From assembly GCA_028274465.1 (NCBI GenBank), contig CM051458.1:458632-522631 (forward strand): 64,000 nucleotides of DNA, in the 5' to 3' direction. The translations under genes were made by a program, and so were the position numbers. Of this stretch, positions 33,564 to 45,800 are shown piece by piece. This stretch comes from Plantago ovata (taxonomy: Eukaryota; Streptophyta; Magnoliopsida; Lamiales; Plantaginaceae). The notes beneath the pieces are model-generated. The model was given only the letters and a program-made list of their open reading frames with translations. It made no database searches and was not told where the DNA came from. Position 1 is the first letter of the stretch. Each line of letters opens with the position of its first letter.

Positions 33564-34570
33564 TGTTGGTGTCGGAATATGTCCAACCCCCAAGGACGTC
33601 TAAGAGCGTACTAGGGCGTCATGGGCTGACCACGATAGAAGGGTCCGTTCACCTTTCATCAGGGTCCGACCTGACAAAAGGTAGGCAAAATAACCTAAGT
33701 CCTTATATGTTGCCCTACTAGCCACTGAGCTGCCCTACTAGCGCGGTGACGCCCTACTAGCAGGACAAAGTCCTAGTAGCCACCGGCTAGGAGAAAGGCA
33801 AGCCCAGCAAAGAGCTCCTCGGGCTACACCACGACCTCCGGCTACGTAGCCTTGCCCTACTAGCACGTCGAGAGGAACGAGACTGGTGCCCTTTTGCCCT
33901 ACTAGCACAGCTAGTCGGACGAGTGTCCTTCCGCCCTACTACCACGGGTGGCCAGACATAACTCCTTACGTCAAGGAAGAATTAACATGTCCCAAGGAAA
34001 AGGTGGTCCTCGGACCTTAGAAGCTCGGCAGTCGCCCTACTACCCCGTCCTCGGACGGTACTAGGGCGACATCCGCCCTAGCTAGGAGCACTTTGGTACC
34101 AAGGATGACCATTTTACCCCTGCCAGCCTAGTGGAAGATCTGGGCCAAAGCCCATGGGTCATTCCGAATGGGCCCAAGCCCATGAGAAGATTCAATCATG
34201 GCCGGACACTTGTCACGATCTCAAGTACTCAAGCAATATCCTACTTGCTAGTATAAATACGGGCTCACCTCATTAAAGGTACCAAGCATTCAACAACTAT
34301 TCAATCACTCAGTCATCACACTACTTTCTCACTCTACATTTACTAGGGAAGCTTACCAACTCCCTACACGTAAAGTCGTCCCTCCGGCTTGATCTTAGAC
34401 AAGCCGGGCTTGTGGCACTAATCCCCCCTCTTGCCAAGTTCTTCCTCAGATCCTAGGTACAGTACGGAAGGCACTTAAAGTGCGAAGGACGCTCTAGAAC
34501 CTTCGCCTTACGACGCTCCGGAGGAAAGTACGACAACGCTCCAGAGGAAAGCACTAATTACCTATCAACA
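33564..34570 (+). mobile_element. solo LTR (1007 bp) with GCCCTACTAGC motifs
   Basis: Perfect 5-bp target duplication GGTAC (33559-33563 and 34571-34575). It starts TGTTGGTGTCGGAATATG and ends CCTATCAACA. A TATA motif, TAGTATAAATACGGG, is at about 34250. Between 33715 and 34090 the motif GCCCTACTA(G/C)C occurs about seven times, plus inverted CTAGTAG copies. This repeated block is absent from the 789-bp relative at 30174, which explains part of the length difference. Confidence 0.9.
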
Positions 34571-34827
34571 GGTACGTTGTCGTTAAGTTGAAACCGTTAA
34601 CATACAGATTTTAAGAGGGAGAAAGAGATCATGAGAATTGAGAATTGAAAGCTGGGTATTGACAATTGAGAGTTAAGAACGGAGTAAAGACAGAGATTCT
34701 TGTAAATTCAGAGAGACAGAATGTTGGTAGCAGAGATATAACATATATGAGATAAATTTAGTTGTACGAATCTGTGTCACTATGATAGACTCTAAGCATT
34801 ATTATATTTACGTTTCCCAAACAAGTT

Positions 34828-34949
34828 TTTTTTTTGAACTGGCAAAGCGAGGATCAATAATGATTCCCCATTTACCCCCGTGGTGACTCGAACCCCCGAC
34901 CTATTGGTTGGAGGTGAAGCGGCTTAACGACAGAGCTACGCTTCATTGT
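34828..34949 (-). mobile_element. complete tRNA-derived SINE with 17-bp target duplication
   Basis: Target duplication CGTTTCCCAAACAAGTT at 34811-34827 and 34950-34966, perfect. Minus strand: GAAGCGTAGCTCTGTCGTTA (A-box half), B-box GGGGGTTCGAGTCACCAC, body GGGGAATCATTATTGATCC and TCGCTTTGCC, then a short A tail (T-run at 34828-34835). Length 122 bp. The intact duplication indicates a fairly young insertion. Confidence 0.9.
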
Positions 34950-34966
34950 CGTTTCCCAAACAAGTT

Positions 34967-35820
34967 GGTTCCCTATCAAATATAATAACAACCTTGTAAT
35001 TGAGTTGATTTGGGATGTCTTGAATTGGTGCTCCAAGCCTCCAAATGCTCCTTATTTAGTGGAAACAACGCCTATAATCCCAATTCCTGGTCAGAGAATC
35101 AGAATAAAAAACTCAGAGGTGATCGTTGGCCTTCTTTAAGTCAGTGGGTATGAACGATCGTTGGGATTGGAGTAGCGATTGCCTGCACACTTTTTCTCAG
35201 ATTCTTTAACCGGCTTTGACTTGGGCTTCTTCTTAAACTTAACTTTGGTTGGGCATTTGTTTGAAATCTAGTCCAAGTGCACTTCTTAAGCGGGGCAATA
35301 TAAGCTTAGTTTAAAGGCCTAAATGGACTAAAATTCCTTCATCATATTTATTACGTCATCCGCATCAACCCGAAATAACCCATCCGAAATTATTGTCCGG
35401 TTCAACCCCGAATCCGAATTTCAGAACATCGGGATTTTTGTTCTTCCCTCCCATTTTCATGCCAAGAATCTTATTTCATCAAATAAAAAAAGAAAAAACA
35501 GAAAATGCTAAACAAAATGTGTAAAGCTCATCCCTAAACTAAATGCAAACTTTATGCTATTCGCAGTTCAGCATATGTTTGTTGCTGCCCAATCACATAC
35601 GAACAGGTCACCCGCAAGCCCCCAGTAACCTAGGACGTGCATTACACGCCCTATAGGAGCGAGTGACATGCAGAAACCTTCCATAATGAGAAAATGTTAT
35701 TACCAATCTATTATTACTCGTTCCAGATCAAGGTACAAGCTGGTCAGCATAGAGTGCAACATCCTATAGTCGTACATCGTGCAGTGGAAGTTGTACATAG
35801 TGGTAAAAATGAAATGAAAT
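34967..35820. other. upstream region of ADA1
   Basis: No gene. It contains pyrimidine- and C-rich patches and probably the distal promoter of ADA1. No repeat recognised. Confidence 0.5.
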
Positions 35821-36752
35821 ATTATTATTTTGCATAATAATAATAATCAGAAAAACAAAAAGGGAAGAAGAGAGAGAGTGTCGAAGAGAGGGAGAGAGCG
35901 ATCAGAGAGAAAACACAAGGAAAAGGGTCTTCAATTTTCTGATTCAGAAACACGAAATTTGGATAAAGCGAGCAGAAATGGAGAATGTGAAGCAAATTTT
36001 GAAGCAATGGCGGCGAGAGAGAAGCTGAATTGGTGAATAAGTGAAGAAAGAAAGAGAGAGCTGAATGAAGTTGTGTTTTCTTGATTATTATTATTATTAT
36101 TGAATTGAATGTTTCTCTCCTGAATCTATTATATTGCTGAAGCTTCAATAAGGTCAGTGAATTTTATTTATTTATTTATCTCTTGGTGTTTTGGAACTAT
36201 ATAAGCTTCAATATGTTCTGTTTATTCATATTTCTTGAATTTGAGCATAAAAATCTGAACTTGAAGTTGAGAATTCAAGCTTGAATGTTGTATTGAGGTA
36301 GTGCAATTGTGGGTTTTTGTTCAATTGCAGAATACATATAGATTTTTTTGGAGGTTTTGCTCAGAATTGCGGAAAAGACTGTGTCTGCTGTTTGGTTTGT
36401 GAGTTTTAGCTCAATAAAGGGGTTCCTTTTATTTATACTATAGCTGTGAGTTTGAGGGTTGGTGCTGGAGGAGTTGCCGAAAATTCGGGTTTTAGGAAGT
36501 AGAGTTGGTTCAACTAAAGGTTTGAGGAGATCTCAGTGTATGTAATAGTAAGTTGTGGAGATGGATTTTGGTTTTGTTTCGCTCATGTCGTTACCCGAAG
36601 GAAGACATTTTGTTTGGAAAACAGGGTTCTTGAGTTGGAGTGGAGAAACCCTAATTTAGTTTGAGGTTTCTGTATCATTGTTGTGGTCTTTAGTTTCTGT
36701 TTTATGGATTTTTAGTAGTGTGGATAAGGAGTTAAAAGGGTTAGGAGGAGAT
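35821..36752 (+). other. ADA1 leader region with a probable 5' UTR intron
   Basis: A GA-rich stretch (35865-36060) typical of a plant 5' UTR is followed by a possible donor AAG|GTCAGT at 36153, and T-rich sequence with an acceptor-like TTGCAG at 36330. Several ATGs precede the main start, none in frame with it. Splicing is inferred only. Confidence 0.45.
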
Positions 36753-37997
36753 ATGCTGCCAACACATACCCAGTCGCGAATCAATCTTGCCGAGTTGAAA
36801 GCTCATATGGTGAAGAAACTTGGGCCTGAGGTGGCCAAGCAATATTTTTATTACTTGAATAGATTCTTGAATCTGAAACTGAGTAAGGTTGAGTTCAATA
36901 AGGTTTGCCTTAGGATTCTTGGTCGGGAGAATATTCCACTTCACAATCAACTCATTCGTTCAATTCTCAGAAATGCTTGTACTGCGAAAACCTCACCACC
37001 TGTCAGTCACAAAGATGATATTTCAAAGCATGGTTCACAAGTTAGTGTCAAGGAGAGTTCAGGTGATGGTTACCAGTCAAATGGGCCACACACTGTTGGT
37101 TCACCTGGTCTAGCAAATGGGGGCGACATACTGCCAGTCTCACCTCGAAAGCCCAGGAGTAGTATTCGTGATCGGAGAAGTGGGGACCGCCGTAGTGCCC
37201 TTGCACCTAATGGGAAGACTAATTTTGCTCCGCAGCTGTCTAAAGACACTCAACCCAGTGATGTTAACATCATTTTGGAAAATGGGGACTTTAACCGTCC
37301 TGATATTGTGAAGCCAGTGCAGCAGCATCTAGGACTAATGCATGAGGCACAGAATGAAAATGAGATACTGTCAGTTGTACAGATGTCCGCAGATACTCTC
37401 GATCCTGCACATGGAAAGGACAAAAGCGACTTGATAGTTAAAAATGATGTGAAAGGGGATTCTGAAAGAAGTCCACTCCGAGCACCCCTTGGGGTACCAT
37501 TCTGTCCAGCTAGCAGTGGTGGGGCCCGCAGACCCCTGCCTATTGCAAGTAGCAGTATACGTACTGATGTATCTAGTGATGGGGCTTTGTTGGACACTCT
37601 TACATTGAGGGAACGAATGGAGCAGATTGCTGTGGCACATGGTCTTGAAGGGGTATCCCTGGACTGTGCTAATGTGCTGAATAATGGTTTAGATTCTTAC
37701 ATGAAAAGGATAATTGGGTCTTGTGTTGAATTTGCGGGGATCACGTCACAGCATGTGTTGGTAAATGATAATCCCCGTGAACACCAGATTTATGAGAAGC
37801 CTGTTAATGGTGTAATACCTGGCCATCAATATCCGATGCCAAATGCTGGCATGCATTTGGAAGGGCAAGAACAGAAAATTCAGTACCTTGTTTCCTTGCG
37901 GGACTTTAGAGTTGCCATGGAGCTGAATCCACAGCAACTGGGTGAAGATTGGCCATTGTTACTTGAGAGAATATCTATGCATACATTCGAAAAATGA
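36753..37997 (+). CDS. ADA1/Tad1-type SAGA transcriptional coactivator subunit
   Basis: Single coding exon, 414 residues. The N-terminal block RINLAELKAHMVKKLGPEVAKQYF, LNLKLSKVEFNKVC and RENIPLHNQLIRSIL (residues 9-75) is the conserved start of the plant 'transcriptional regulator of RNA polII, SAGA subunit' family (Tad1/ADA1). A variable linker rich in Ser, Pro and basic residues (PRKPRSSIRDRRSGDRR) follows, then a second conserved region (LTLRERMEQIAVAHGLEGVS, NNGLDSYMKRIIGSCVEFAG, residues 288-340) that resembles the family's histone-fold-like part. It ends with LVSLRDFRVAMELNPQQLGE. Role by family: structural subunit of the nuclear SAGA acetyltransferase complex. The start is the first in-frame ATG; the open frame upstream has no ATG. 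Intact. Confidence 0.85.
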   Translation: MLPTHTQSRINLAELKAHMVKKLGPEVAKQYFYYLNRFLNLKLSKVEFNKVCLRILGRENIPLHNQLIRSILRNACTAKTSPPVSHKDDISKHGSQVSVKESSGDGYQSNGPHTVGSPGLANGGDILPVSPRKPRSSIRDRRSGDRRSALAPNGKTNFAPQLSKDTQPSDVNIILENGDFNRPDIVKPVQQHLGLMHEAQNENEILSVVQMSADTLDPAHGKDKSDLIVKNDVKGDSERSPLRAPLGVPFCPASSGGARRPLPIASSSIRTDVSSDGALLDTLTLRERMEQIAVAHGLEGVSLDCANVLNNGLDSYMKRIIGSCVEFAGITSQHVLVNDNPREHQIYEKPVNGVIPGHQYPMPNAGMHLEGQEQKIQYLVSLRDFRVAMELNPQQLGEDWPLLLERISMHTFEK

Positions 37998-40225
37998 CAT
38001 GGAGCAGGGGCTTGTTTCTTCGGAATTTATTGAATTTGTCCTGCTGGATTGAAAGGCGTGCTTTGAAATGCAACCTTTACTTTTCTTTGTGATGGCCTTT
38101 CAACCCAGCATGATAATTCAATGGTACAAGTACCATTTCAAATATTGCAGGGACTGAATTGGGAATGCATTTTCCACCCTGCTATTGGGCTTTGGTTTGA
38201 AAGGAAAAAACTCATTGCAACCATCAAGATGAGAATGCCCATATCTGGTTGTACTGTTGTATGATTAGCATCATCCCCACTTTATTTTTACTTCTCTTTT
38301 TTTCTTCTCCTGTAATTTACAGTCAACGAGAAATCTTAGAACAGTTTTGCAGGAATAATGTGTAGTTCAGTAAGTTAGCAGAAAAGGTGGCATTGCATGA
38401 AGCAATAGTCGTGTGTATGTACCTTCACCATGGTTGGAACTTTAATGTTAACAACACGCTTTTAACTGTTTCTTTATATTTGTAGTTTGATTTTATTTTT
38501 CTTTCTTTTCCTAATTTTGGACCCCTCCCCCATCCCCCCCCCCCCAAAAAAAAAAAAAAAAAAAAAATTACCTCCAGGTTCTAGCTTTCTGCACCTAATG
38601 CATGACTGAGTTTATGCCACAACACAGGTACTCCACTGATTCTTCATATGACTTCAATTTTCTTGCAAACATAGGTTTTCAGTGCTGAAGATATTTACAT
38701 GATTGATCTTTTCTGAAAACAGGACACCTTGTAATGGAGCAGGAAGATTATTCTCTGCTTGTTATATACTTCCATAACTTTGTCGTTTGGAAGTTGTTAT
38801 TTGATATATGGTAAGGATACGGAGCTCTTCCTCGAATAATGTGGTATATAAATTTAGTATTCCTGAATGAGTCTTCGTTTTTTACTTATTATATGATCAA
38901 TTTGGACATGTGTAAAACATGTGTTGCTGTATGTTTTTCTCATTTTTCTAAATTTACTATTTTGTCTGTCCCCTTCTCATCTGAACTTTCCAAATAACCG
39001 GAAAGCTTATTGAGATTACACACAAAACTTTTTGTGGAAACTTGTGATTCGCATAATCCAGATACTACGTGAAGTCTTATATTTGGTTCTGGTTGTTTCA
39101 CTAAGTTGAATATATGCAGCCTGGGGACATGTTTGAAATATAGAAATATATAATATGCACGATACTCTGGATTATTAACACACATATTGTTTACTTATTT
39201 ACTGCCATTTATAGGTCCTGGCCGCACTGTCTCACTATTGATATTTCAATTGTAGAGGTTCTTGATGCTTTGATGCCTGATACTAGACATGTCCACAGCT
39301 GGATATTTGTGGACTACGGAGATATAAGTGAAGCCGTGACATAATTACAAAAAGAAAGAAAAAAAAAGTGAAAAAGAAAGAACAATTTGATGTTTATGAT
39401 TGCATGCAGTAAGGCCTTGAGGGGACACTAGTTTTATTGTCTGTAATAGAGCAGTCTAGGTTGTTTCCTCTTGTCAAATTCATATGCGCAGATAATATCC
39501 ATTTTGTAACTTTTAGTTAACAATCGAACTTAAAGTTGATCTCTTTCTTGTTTCGAAAACATGATGGGTAAAAAAAAGCAAACAAACAAACAAATAAGAA
39601 GATGAATGATTTCTGTTAAGTATCTAATCCACTATTGCACTCTTTTTGTATTCTATAAATTTCATGCAATGGGAGCCCATCATTCAGGAACCAAGAAGAC
39701 AGACTAATTGTGTCTGTGCATATTACATCCACTTATTTGGTATTCAAAGCTTGTTACTAATGAATTGGGTGAGAGTCTGTGTGTTAAATTGAGGTTTTTT
39801 TTTCTTTCTTTTTTTTTTTCTTTTTTGAGGTGGGGGTGGGGGGTTGTGGGTATTGGCGGGGTGGGCATATGGAAGAATCTTAGGCATATGTTACTGGCAT
39901 AATCTTATATAAACAGTATTTGCTACTAATTTTGATGATTACTACTGATTTGGTCTCATTTCAATGATCTGCATTTACTGAAATAACTGGGTAGCCAGTG
40001 GATCATGATATAATTGTGCATTAGCCCCGACACGAGGACAAGTTGTTCTCTTGGTGACCTGTTGGTGATGGGGTTGAGGCCTGGAACAGCTTCAATGCAA
40101 AATTAGCAGTCAGTTTTTTGTGTAGAAGTACCGTTATTTAAGGGGAGTAGGCTTTCACTTGGTTATTAATTTCTTGTAATTTAGCTTGTGTGCACTGTGT
40201 AGCACTGCAGCTGCTAGACTGCTAA
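37998..40225. other. 3' flank of ADA1
   Basis: Presumed 3' UTR, then intergenic DNA. A run of 10 C followed by 23 A at 38536-38568 is the only marked simple sequence. G/T-rich patch at 39795-39850. No gene supported. Confidence 0.5.
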
Positions 40226-40234
40226 TTATTTTTC

Positions 40235-41209
40235 GGGCGATTTACGTGTGGACCCCCTCTTATGCTCGGTAATTACATATGTTTCCTCGTTAGTAAAAGA
40301 ATGACGTATAAACCCTCTTTATGCAAAACAATTACAAATAAACCCACAATCTTGACTTTTGCCGCTCTTAATCATGGAAAGTACATAATTGTCCCTGAAC
40401 AATTATCAGATTTTAAATTTTACCAAACAATCTCAACTTTAAGTTATTACAAAATAAACCCACATATCTTATCTAAATTATAAATTCCCCCAAAATTTTT
40501 TAATTTCTTCTTCTTTCTAATTTACCGGAGTCCGGTAGCCACCATCAGCTCCGATCTGGAGCCGTGAAACAGCTCCAGATTGGAGCTGTTACAGCTCCAG
40601 ATCTGGAGTTGGCAGCTCCAGATCTGGAGCTGCAATAAGAGCTCCGACGGAGCTCTGTAATAGAGCTCGTCGGAGCTCTGTAAGAGCTCCGACGGAGCTA
40701 TGTAGTAGAGCTCGTCGGAGCTCTTTACAGAGCCCTATAAGAGCTCCGTCGGAGCTCTTATAGGGCTCCGGTGGAGCTCTGTAAAGAGCTCCGACGAGCT
40801 CTATAATAGAGCTCGTCGGAGCTCTTTACAGAGCTCCGATGTACAGAGCTCGTTGGAGCTCTGTTACAGAGCTCGTTGGAGCTCTGTTACAGAGCTCTAA
40901 TGGAGCTCTATTACAGAGCTCCCGTCGGATTCCGGTCAACCATTGCCGGAATCCGGTAATAGAATTAAAGAAAGAAAATAAAAGGAAAAAAGAGAAAAAG
41001 AAAAGAAAAAAAGAAAAAGGATTAAATTGCAAATAAGATTAAAGGAATAAGGCTAAATTGTATAAGGGCGTGTTTGGGTAATTAGTAATGAACAGTAGAT
41101 TATAAGCAGGTCAACGCAAACTGCTTAAATTGGGGTTATATGTAATTCTTTTATTGAGGAAACATTTGAAAATCAGGTCCATAAGAGGGGGTCCCCGCAT
41201 AATTTTCTC
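40235..41209. mobile_element. non-autonomous Mutator-like foldback element (975 bp)
   Basis: A 9-bp target duplication TTATTTTTC (40226-40234 and 41210-41218) flanks TIRs that align base for base from the ends: left GGGCGATTTACGTGTGGACC, right (complement) GAGAAAATTATGCGGGGACC. Both continue CCCTCTTATG and, further in, ATGTTTCCTC...AAAAGAAT. A 9-bp duplication with long TIRs identifies a MULE. Inverted similarity continues inward (TTTCTTTCTAATTTACCGGA on the left against TTAATTCTATTACCGGA as the right-arm complement), so most of the element can fold back. There is no transposase. The centre is the GAGCTC array described separately. Confidence 0.88.
40545..40925. repeat. GAGCTC palindrome array inside the MULE
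   Basis: By eye, 22 GAGCTC hexamers between about 40640 and 40925, alternately followed by CGACGG/CGTCGG and TGTAATAGA/TTTACAGA spacers, so that each neighbouring pair is itself an inverted repeat. The left part (40550-40635) has the related AGCTCCAGATCTGGAGCT palindromes. This is far denser than chance. Confidence 0.9.
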
Positions 41210-41218
41210 TTATTTTTC

Positions 41219-42856
41219 TTCACCCTCTCTATATTGTGCTCTGGTTCCTTCTCATCCCATTATATTAATTACTACTTCTCATCCCATCAAGTATATGTTT
41301 TCCCTACATCTCAAGTAAGTACTCATTTAATCTGTTCTCCAGTTGAAAAGAATAATTAAACTTGTCAAAGGCTCTGTCGCAGAACTTGATGATATGATGA
41401 TGCCTCAAGGTTTTATTTGATTGATAAGATGCTTTACTTTTTTTTTTTTTTTGGGGAAATGGCAATATTTATTAACCAAAATGATAAAATGATTAGTGTT
41501 TGGAGGATAATTATCTTTGTTTGTATTGAGTTCAGCCGTTCGGGTAAATTGAATACAGTGTTTGGCCTTTCTCTTATGGCATATGGTGTTTTATTGAATA
41601 CAGTCTTTCAAATTGTTCTATTAGTGACATCGATCGAAAGACTTAATCCAAGTAATATCTTATGCCATCCTCGCTTTCTTCTACATGAGGTTTTCCTTAG
41701 ATCTGTACTGTTCTACTTGGTCCTCTTTTTCGCACATTATTGATGATTCCTTTATGATAGCTGGGTTTCTTTTTGAGTGTTGAAGTTCAGAGAAAGGAGG
41801 TAGAGGTGACTCCTTATTGAATTTATGGTGGAGGAAGTTACCAAATCAGTAGTAAAGAGAGACTAGGTGTTAGTTCTAAATTTTGATCACCAACTTATTA
41901 CAAGCATAACATAAGAGAAGATAAATTGGAAACGTTAAGTTGGCATTAATGAAACAGAATCCCGAAGTTTTCTATAAATTGTTCGTATTATGTTTAGTTT
42001 TTACTTTCTAAATTTTAGCAATGCTTGTTCTAACTGTAAAACGGAAATTGTAGGAAATCCTTAGTAACACTGGTTCAGTGATGGTGATCCATCATAACCA
42101 AAATCAGAGTTCTTTGCATGAAAGTTCAACCAGTGGTTAAGCAGATCAAAGTTATTTGTTAATTGTTGCAGAAACTTAAATCAGTGGTTAAGGAGATCTA
42201 AGTTATCTAAGTTTAGATCTGTTACATGTCTTGAATAAAATGCAGCAGCATGTATTGTAGGTAACAGAGAAAGCACGGCATTCTGCATGCTACAGATTCA
42301 TGGCTGTAGGTACTCTTATAACTTTGACAAACTTTTTTTTTTTGAGAATCTTATAACTTTGACAAACTGAGCATTACATACATTTTCAGTATAAGATCAC
42401 AGCACTTGATCTTCCAATCATTTCCACTTGATTGTTAAATGTAATTTTTTGCATATATAAGTTCTTATCTTCACCAATGCATCCTTCATATATGGATATG
42501 AAATTGTGGTTGTAACAATTCGATATTTGTCTACATTATCCATATTATTGCAGTATGAAAAAGACTTGTCACACTTCTTGAAATAATGCGGATAGAACAA
42601 TTTGAGCAATTCTGTTTTCTTCTTTTCCCTTAGAGATTGATTTGCGTCATTCCTTAAAAAGATATACTACTTCATAAAATATACACATATCACCAATTGC
42701 TATGACACTAACTGATGCATGTGGTACATCTATGCAGAACTTTAACTGAATCAAGAAAGAGGAGAAGAAAAGATGGTTCAGGTGTACTGGTTTAGTTATC
42801 AAAACTGGTGAATACCCGGACTAAAACCTACTCTAAGAAAGGTACCTCTGCTACAT
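41219..42856. other. intergenic, 3' side of GNL2
   Basis: AT-rich. The frame at 41417-41743 opens on a T-run and shows no family features. A direct repeat ATCTTATAACTTTGACAAACT-like pair lies at 42310-42370. No gene supported. Confidence 0.5.
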
Positions 42857-45800
42857 CTAGCCGTCAGTCTTCACCCCCTCTGGGAACAGCTCATCTGTGA
42901 GTCCCGGAGCTATCCATTGTATCTGGTAATAGGTGGTTTCCCATAAATCTTCTACATCTTGCGCCAAAATCCCCCGTTCCTTCATTTTCATGATAATCTT
43001 CCGTAGCAGATCAGGAATGATAGTCGGCATTTTTGACTCTCCATACTCTGCCAAATCTGCTTTCATACATGTATCCATTCTCCTCAACATCCCCAACCAA
43101 AATGTCCTAAAACTCGAACTCTCCGAAATAGGCCTCAAGAAATGCAAATAAACATCAGTCAACACTTCCATACACAGCATCAAAGTACCTTCCATACTCC
43201 TTGTTTCCTTCTCCAAGTTAGGTCTTCTCGAGTATTGCAGCACTTTTTCATGCAAATTATCAACCATAGCGAATAAAATATTGTAAAACGAGTTGATACA
43301 ATTGGTTGGCAGGAACAACAGCTCCTCAGCCAAAAGGAAGCTTTTCTGAACTGACAAAACTGCATGGTTCCGTACTTCTTCTCTCCTGGCTAAGCTTGTC
43401 TGCTTTAGAAATTCACCCAGTCTCTGGAAGAGGTTAATTGGGTTGTAAAGTTTAGAATTTTCTTCACTACCTGCATTGCTCGTATTACTTCCTGGATCCG
43501 AGTATCCAGATCTGTACCACTCAACCAACAGGTTACTGGATTGCACCAACATATCCATTATCTGCACGTTTTTCTCCACTCGGCTGTGTCTTAGTGCTAT
43601 AAAGTTAAATGCACATTCGATGCAGCACGAGTAGTTTGCTCGAGTGATGTGGGCCTTGTTTGATATCAAGCTAATCAGCCCTTCAACACCATGGTCGTAA
43701 GTTTCTGGCCGGCGACCTGTGGCGAATAGCAGATCCATGACCGACTTCCATGCCAATGGTGTTTGCAACTTATGGGCATACTCTGAGATGATTCTACCGA
43801 CAGAATGTAACAAGAACTCACAACAGGTATCAAGAATTTCATTCTCCATTCTCCACATTAGATTTATTGACACAAAAATGAGTTCCTCTGATGCATCCAG
43901 CTGATCTGAAGCAAGTAATTTTAGGCACATCTTCATCAGAGATATAACGGCTTTCTCAGCAAATGGTATAGGCGAAAAGAGAGGAAATTGTGACACCTGC
44001 AGCAAGTAATCGTGGTAATAAGGCCAAAACTTCTGGATTCTGTGTGTATTAGCCAGACTTATGGCACTTATCAGATCCCAACAGAATCCAACCGTCTCCT
44101 CTTCCTCAATTGGGGTGCTAAACTTTTGACCTTTGCCAGCCGCAGAGAATATGATACAACGCCCAATATTTAGCAACGAGTCCTCAGGTAAAGTCGAACT
44201 ATTATTGAATATACTTCCAATGTTGCATTGCTGAATGATCTTTATGTTCTGCTCGGATTCACTGAGCCCGAGATTTAGAGCTTCTTCAACGCTCTCCATC
44301 GACATGAAATTTAAAAACCTACCCATTATTCCGGAACTATGCCGGCTTTTACTGTATTTTGAATCTTGACTTGGAGAAAGGATGTCCAACTCTGATCTCT
44401 CACTTGGCTGTCGAGAAACAGAGTTTGTACTGTTGTTATCTAGCTCAAGAAAAGATTGTGGAAGTAATTTGAGCCTTTTGAGCTTCAATACGCACTCAAT
44501 GATGGTTCTCCATCCTCCTCGTATAGAATCTTTGAAAGTATTTGCTATTGTAAAAACCGCAAGGGTTGCCATTTTCGGCTTCATGTCGTTGCTGAAAGCG
44601 TACAAGGTCTCATCTGCAGATGCATATGGGTTCAGTAATGTGGTGAATTTGCAAAACGAGCACAGGAGCTCATCTAAGGTATCTTCCAACCCGTACTGTG
44701 CTATTCTAGCAATCGAAAATAATGTTTCGATGCATTCATGAAGGATTTCTTCATCATCAGAGTGTTCAAAAACTGCTGCAAGTGTAGCGATAGAGGGTCC
44801 TGCAATAGTAGCAAACATATCTCTTCCCAATCTGCGGTCAAAGTCACATAAGATATATGGCTGCGTTATCTTTGCCCGATTCACCAACTGGATCCATCTG
44901 TTTGGATTCATTTCTATAGGTGCCGTAGACTGATCATTAAGTACTATCGCATGTGATGAAATTGAGTGGAAAAGCTCGGAGAGGTATTCGCGAGGGAGAT
45001 CATTCCCGCCGTTTATTTGTCTGTTGTTCCGTATAAAGTCGTCCTCTGACATTTTCTTCTTCACCTGTGGATTGTGTTGATCTGTATTGAGCATAATGAT
45101 GGAATAGCAAAGGATCATCACAGCATCCTTGCTGACGAACATTTCTGAGGATTGCTGCTCATAAAATCTCTCTGAAAAAGCTTCAAGAACCCTCTGTATC
45201 TTTTGAGATTCTCCTGGCAAGCGAAACGTCTCAAGGTACGTCCTAAGTGCTGTGTCAAGAACCATTCCAGTAAATTCAAATGTGTTTGTGAATTCTTTAA
45301 GGACTTGAATGTGAAAGTCTTCTGGATCGCCGAGATAATCCCCTATCATGGTCTTATCCAGTTTAGGAGTGTACCGGAAGAACATCGCATATGCTTTGGG
45401 ATCTGGTGGTTCTCCAGTTAACTCCGCCACTTTCAGATACTCCAGGCCCTTTCTGTCATCTCTGTTAAAATGCGTTCCTGCAATTAACATCTTCTTTTTC
45501 TGCAGCTTTCGTATTCTCACGTATTCCACCCAGGTTCCGAGATCACCCCCTTTTGGTTTCTCTTCCCAAAATGGTTTGAATCCCGAAATCTCTACTGGAT
45601 ATGGGCCAGACTCACTGGAATCATTCTCTTTGTCGATATTATTAGCAATAGTATGAAAAATTACAGCTATTCCATCAAAAGCCTGGACCTGAATACTTGT
45701 TAACTGTCCACCAGTTGGAAATGCATACTTGCAGAGCAACTTGCCCATCTCTTCAAACACATTCCTAAAAGTTGGATCACAGTCGTAGTTCACGTAGACT

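Noticed and set aside
36678..36752. Longer N-terminus for ADA1
   Set aside because: The upstream in-frame stretch starts at TTG and has no ATG; family similarity begins right after the ATG at 36753.
40826..41036. Small ORFs within the GAGCTC array
   Set aside because: Repetitive, present on both strands because of the palindromes, no start context or family.
41417..41743. Plus-strand ORF of 108 codons
   Set aside because: Begins in a poly-T stretch, hydrophobic by base composition, no family match and no splice partners.
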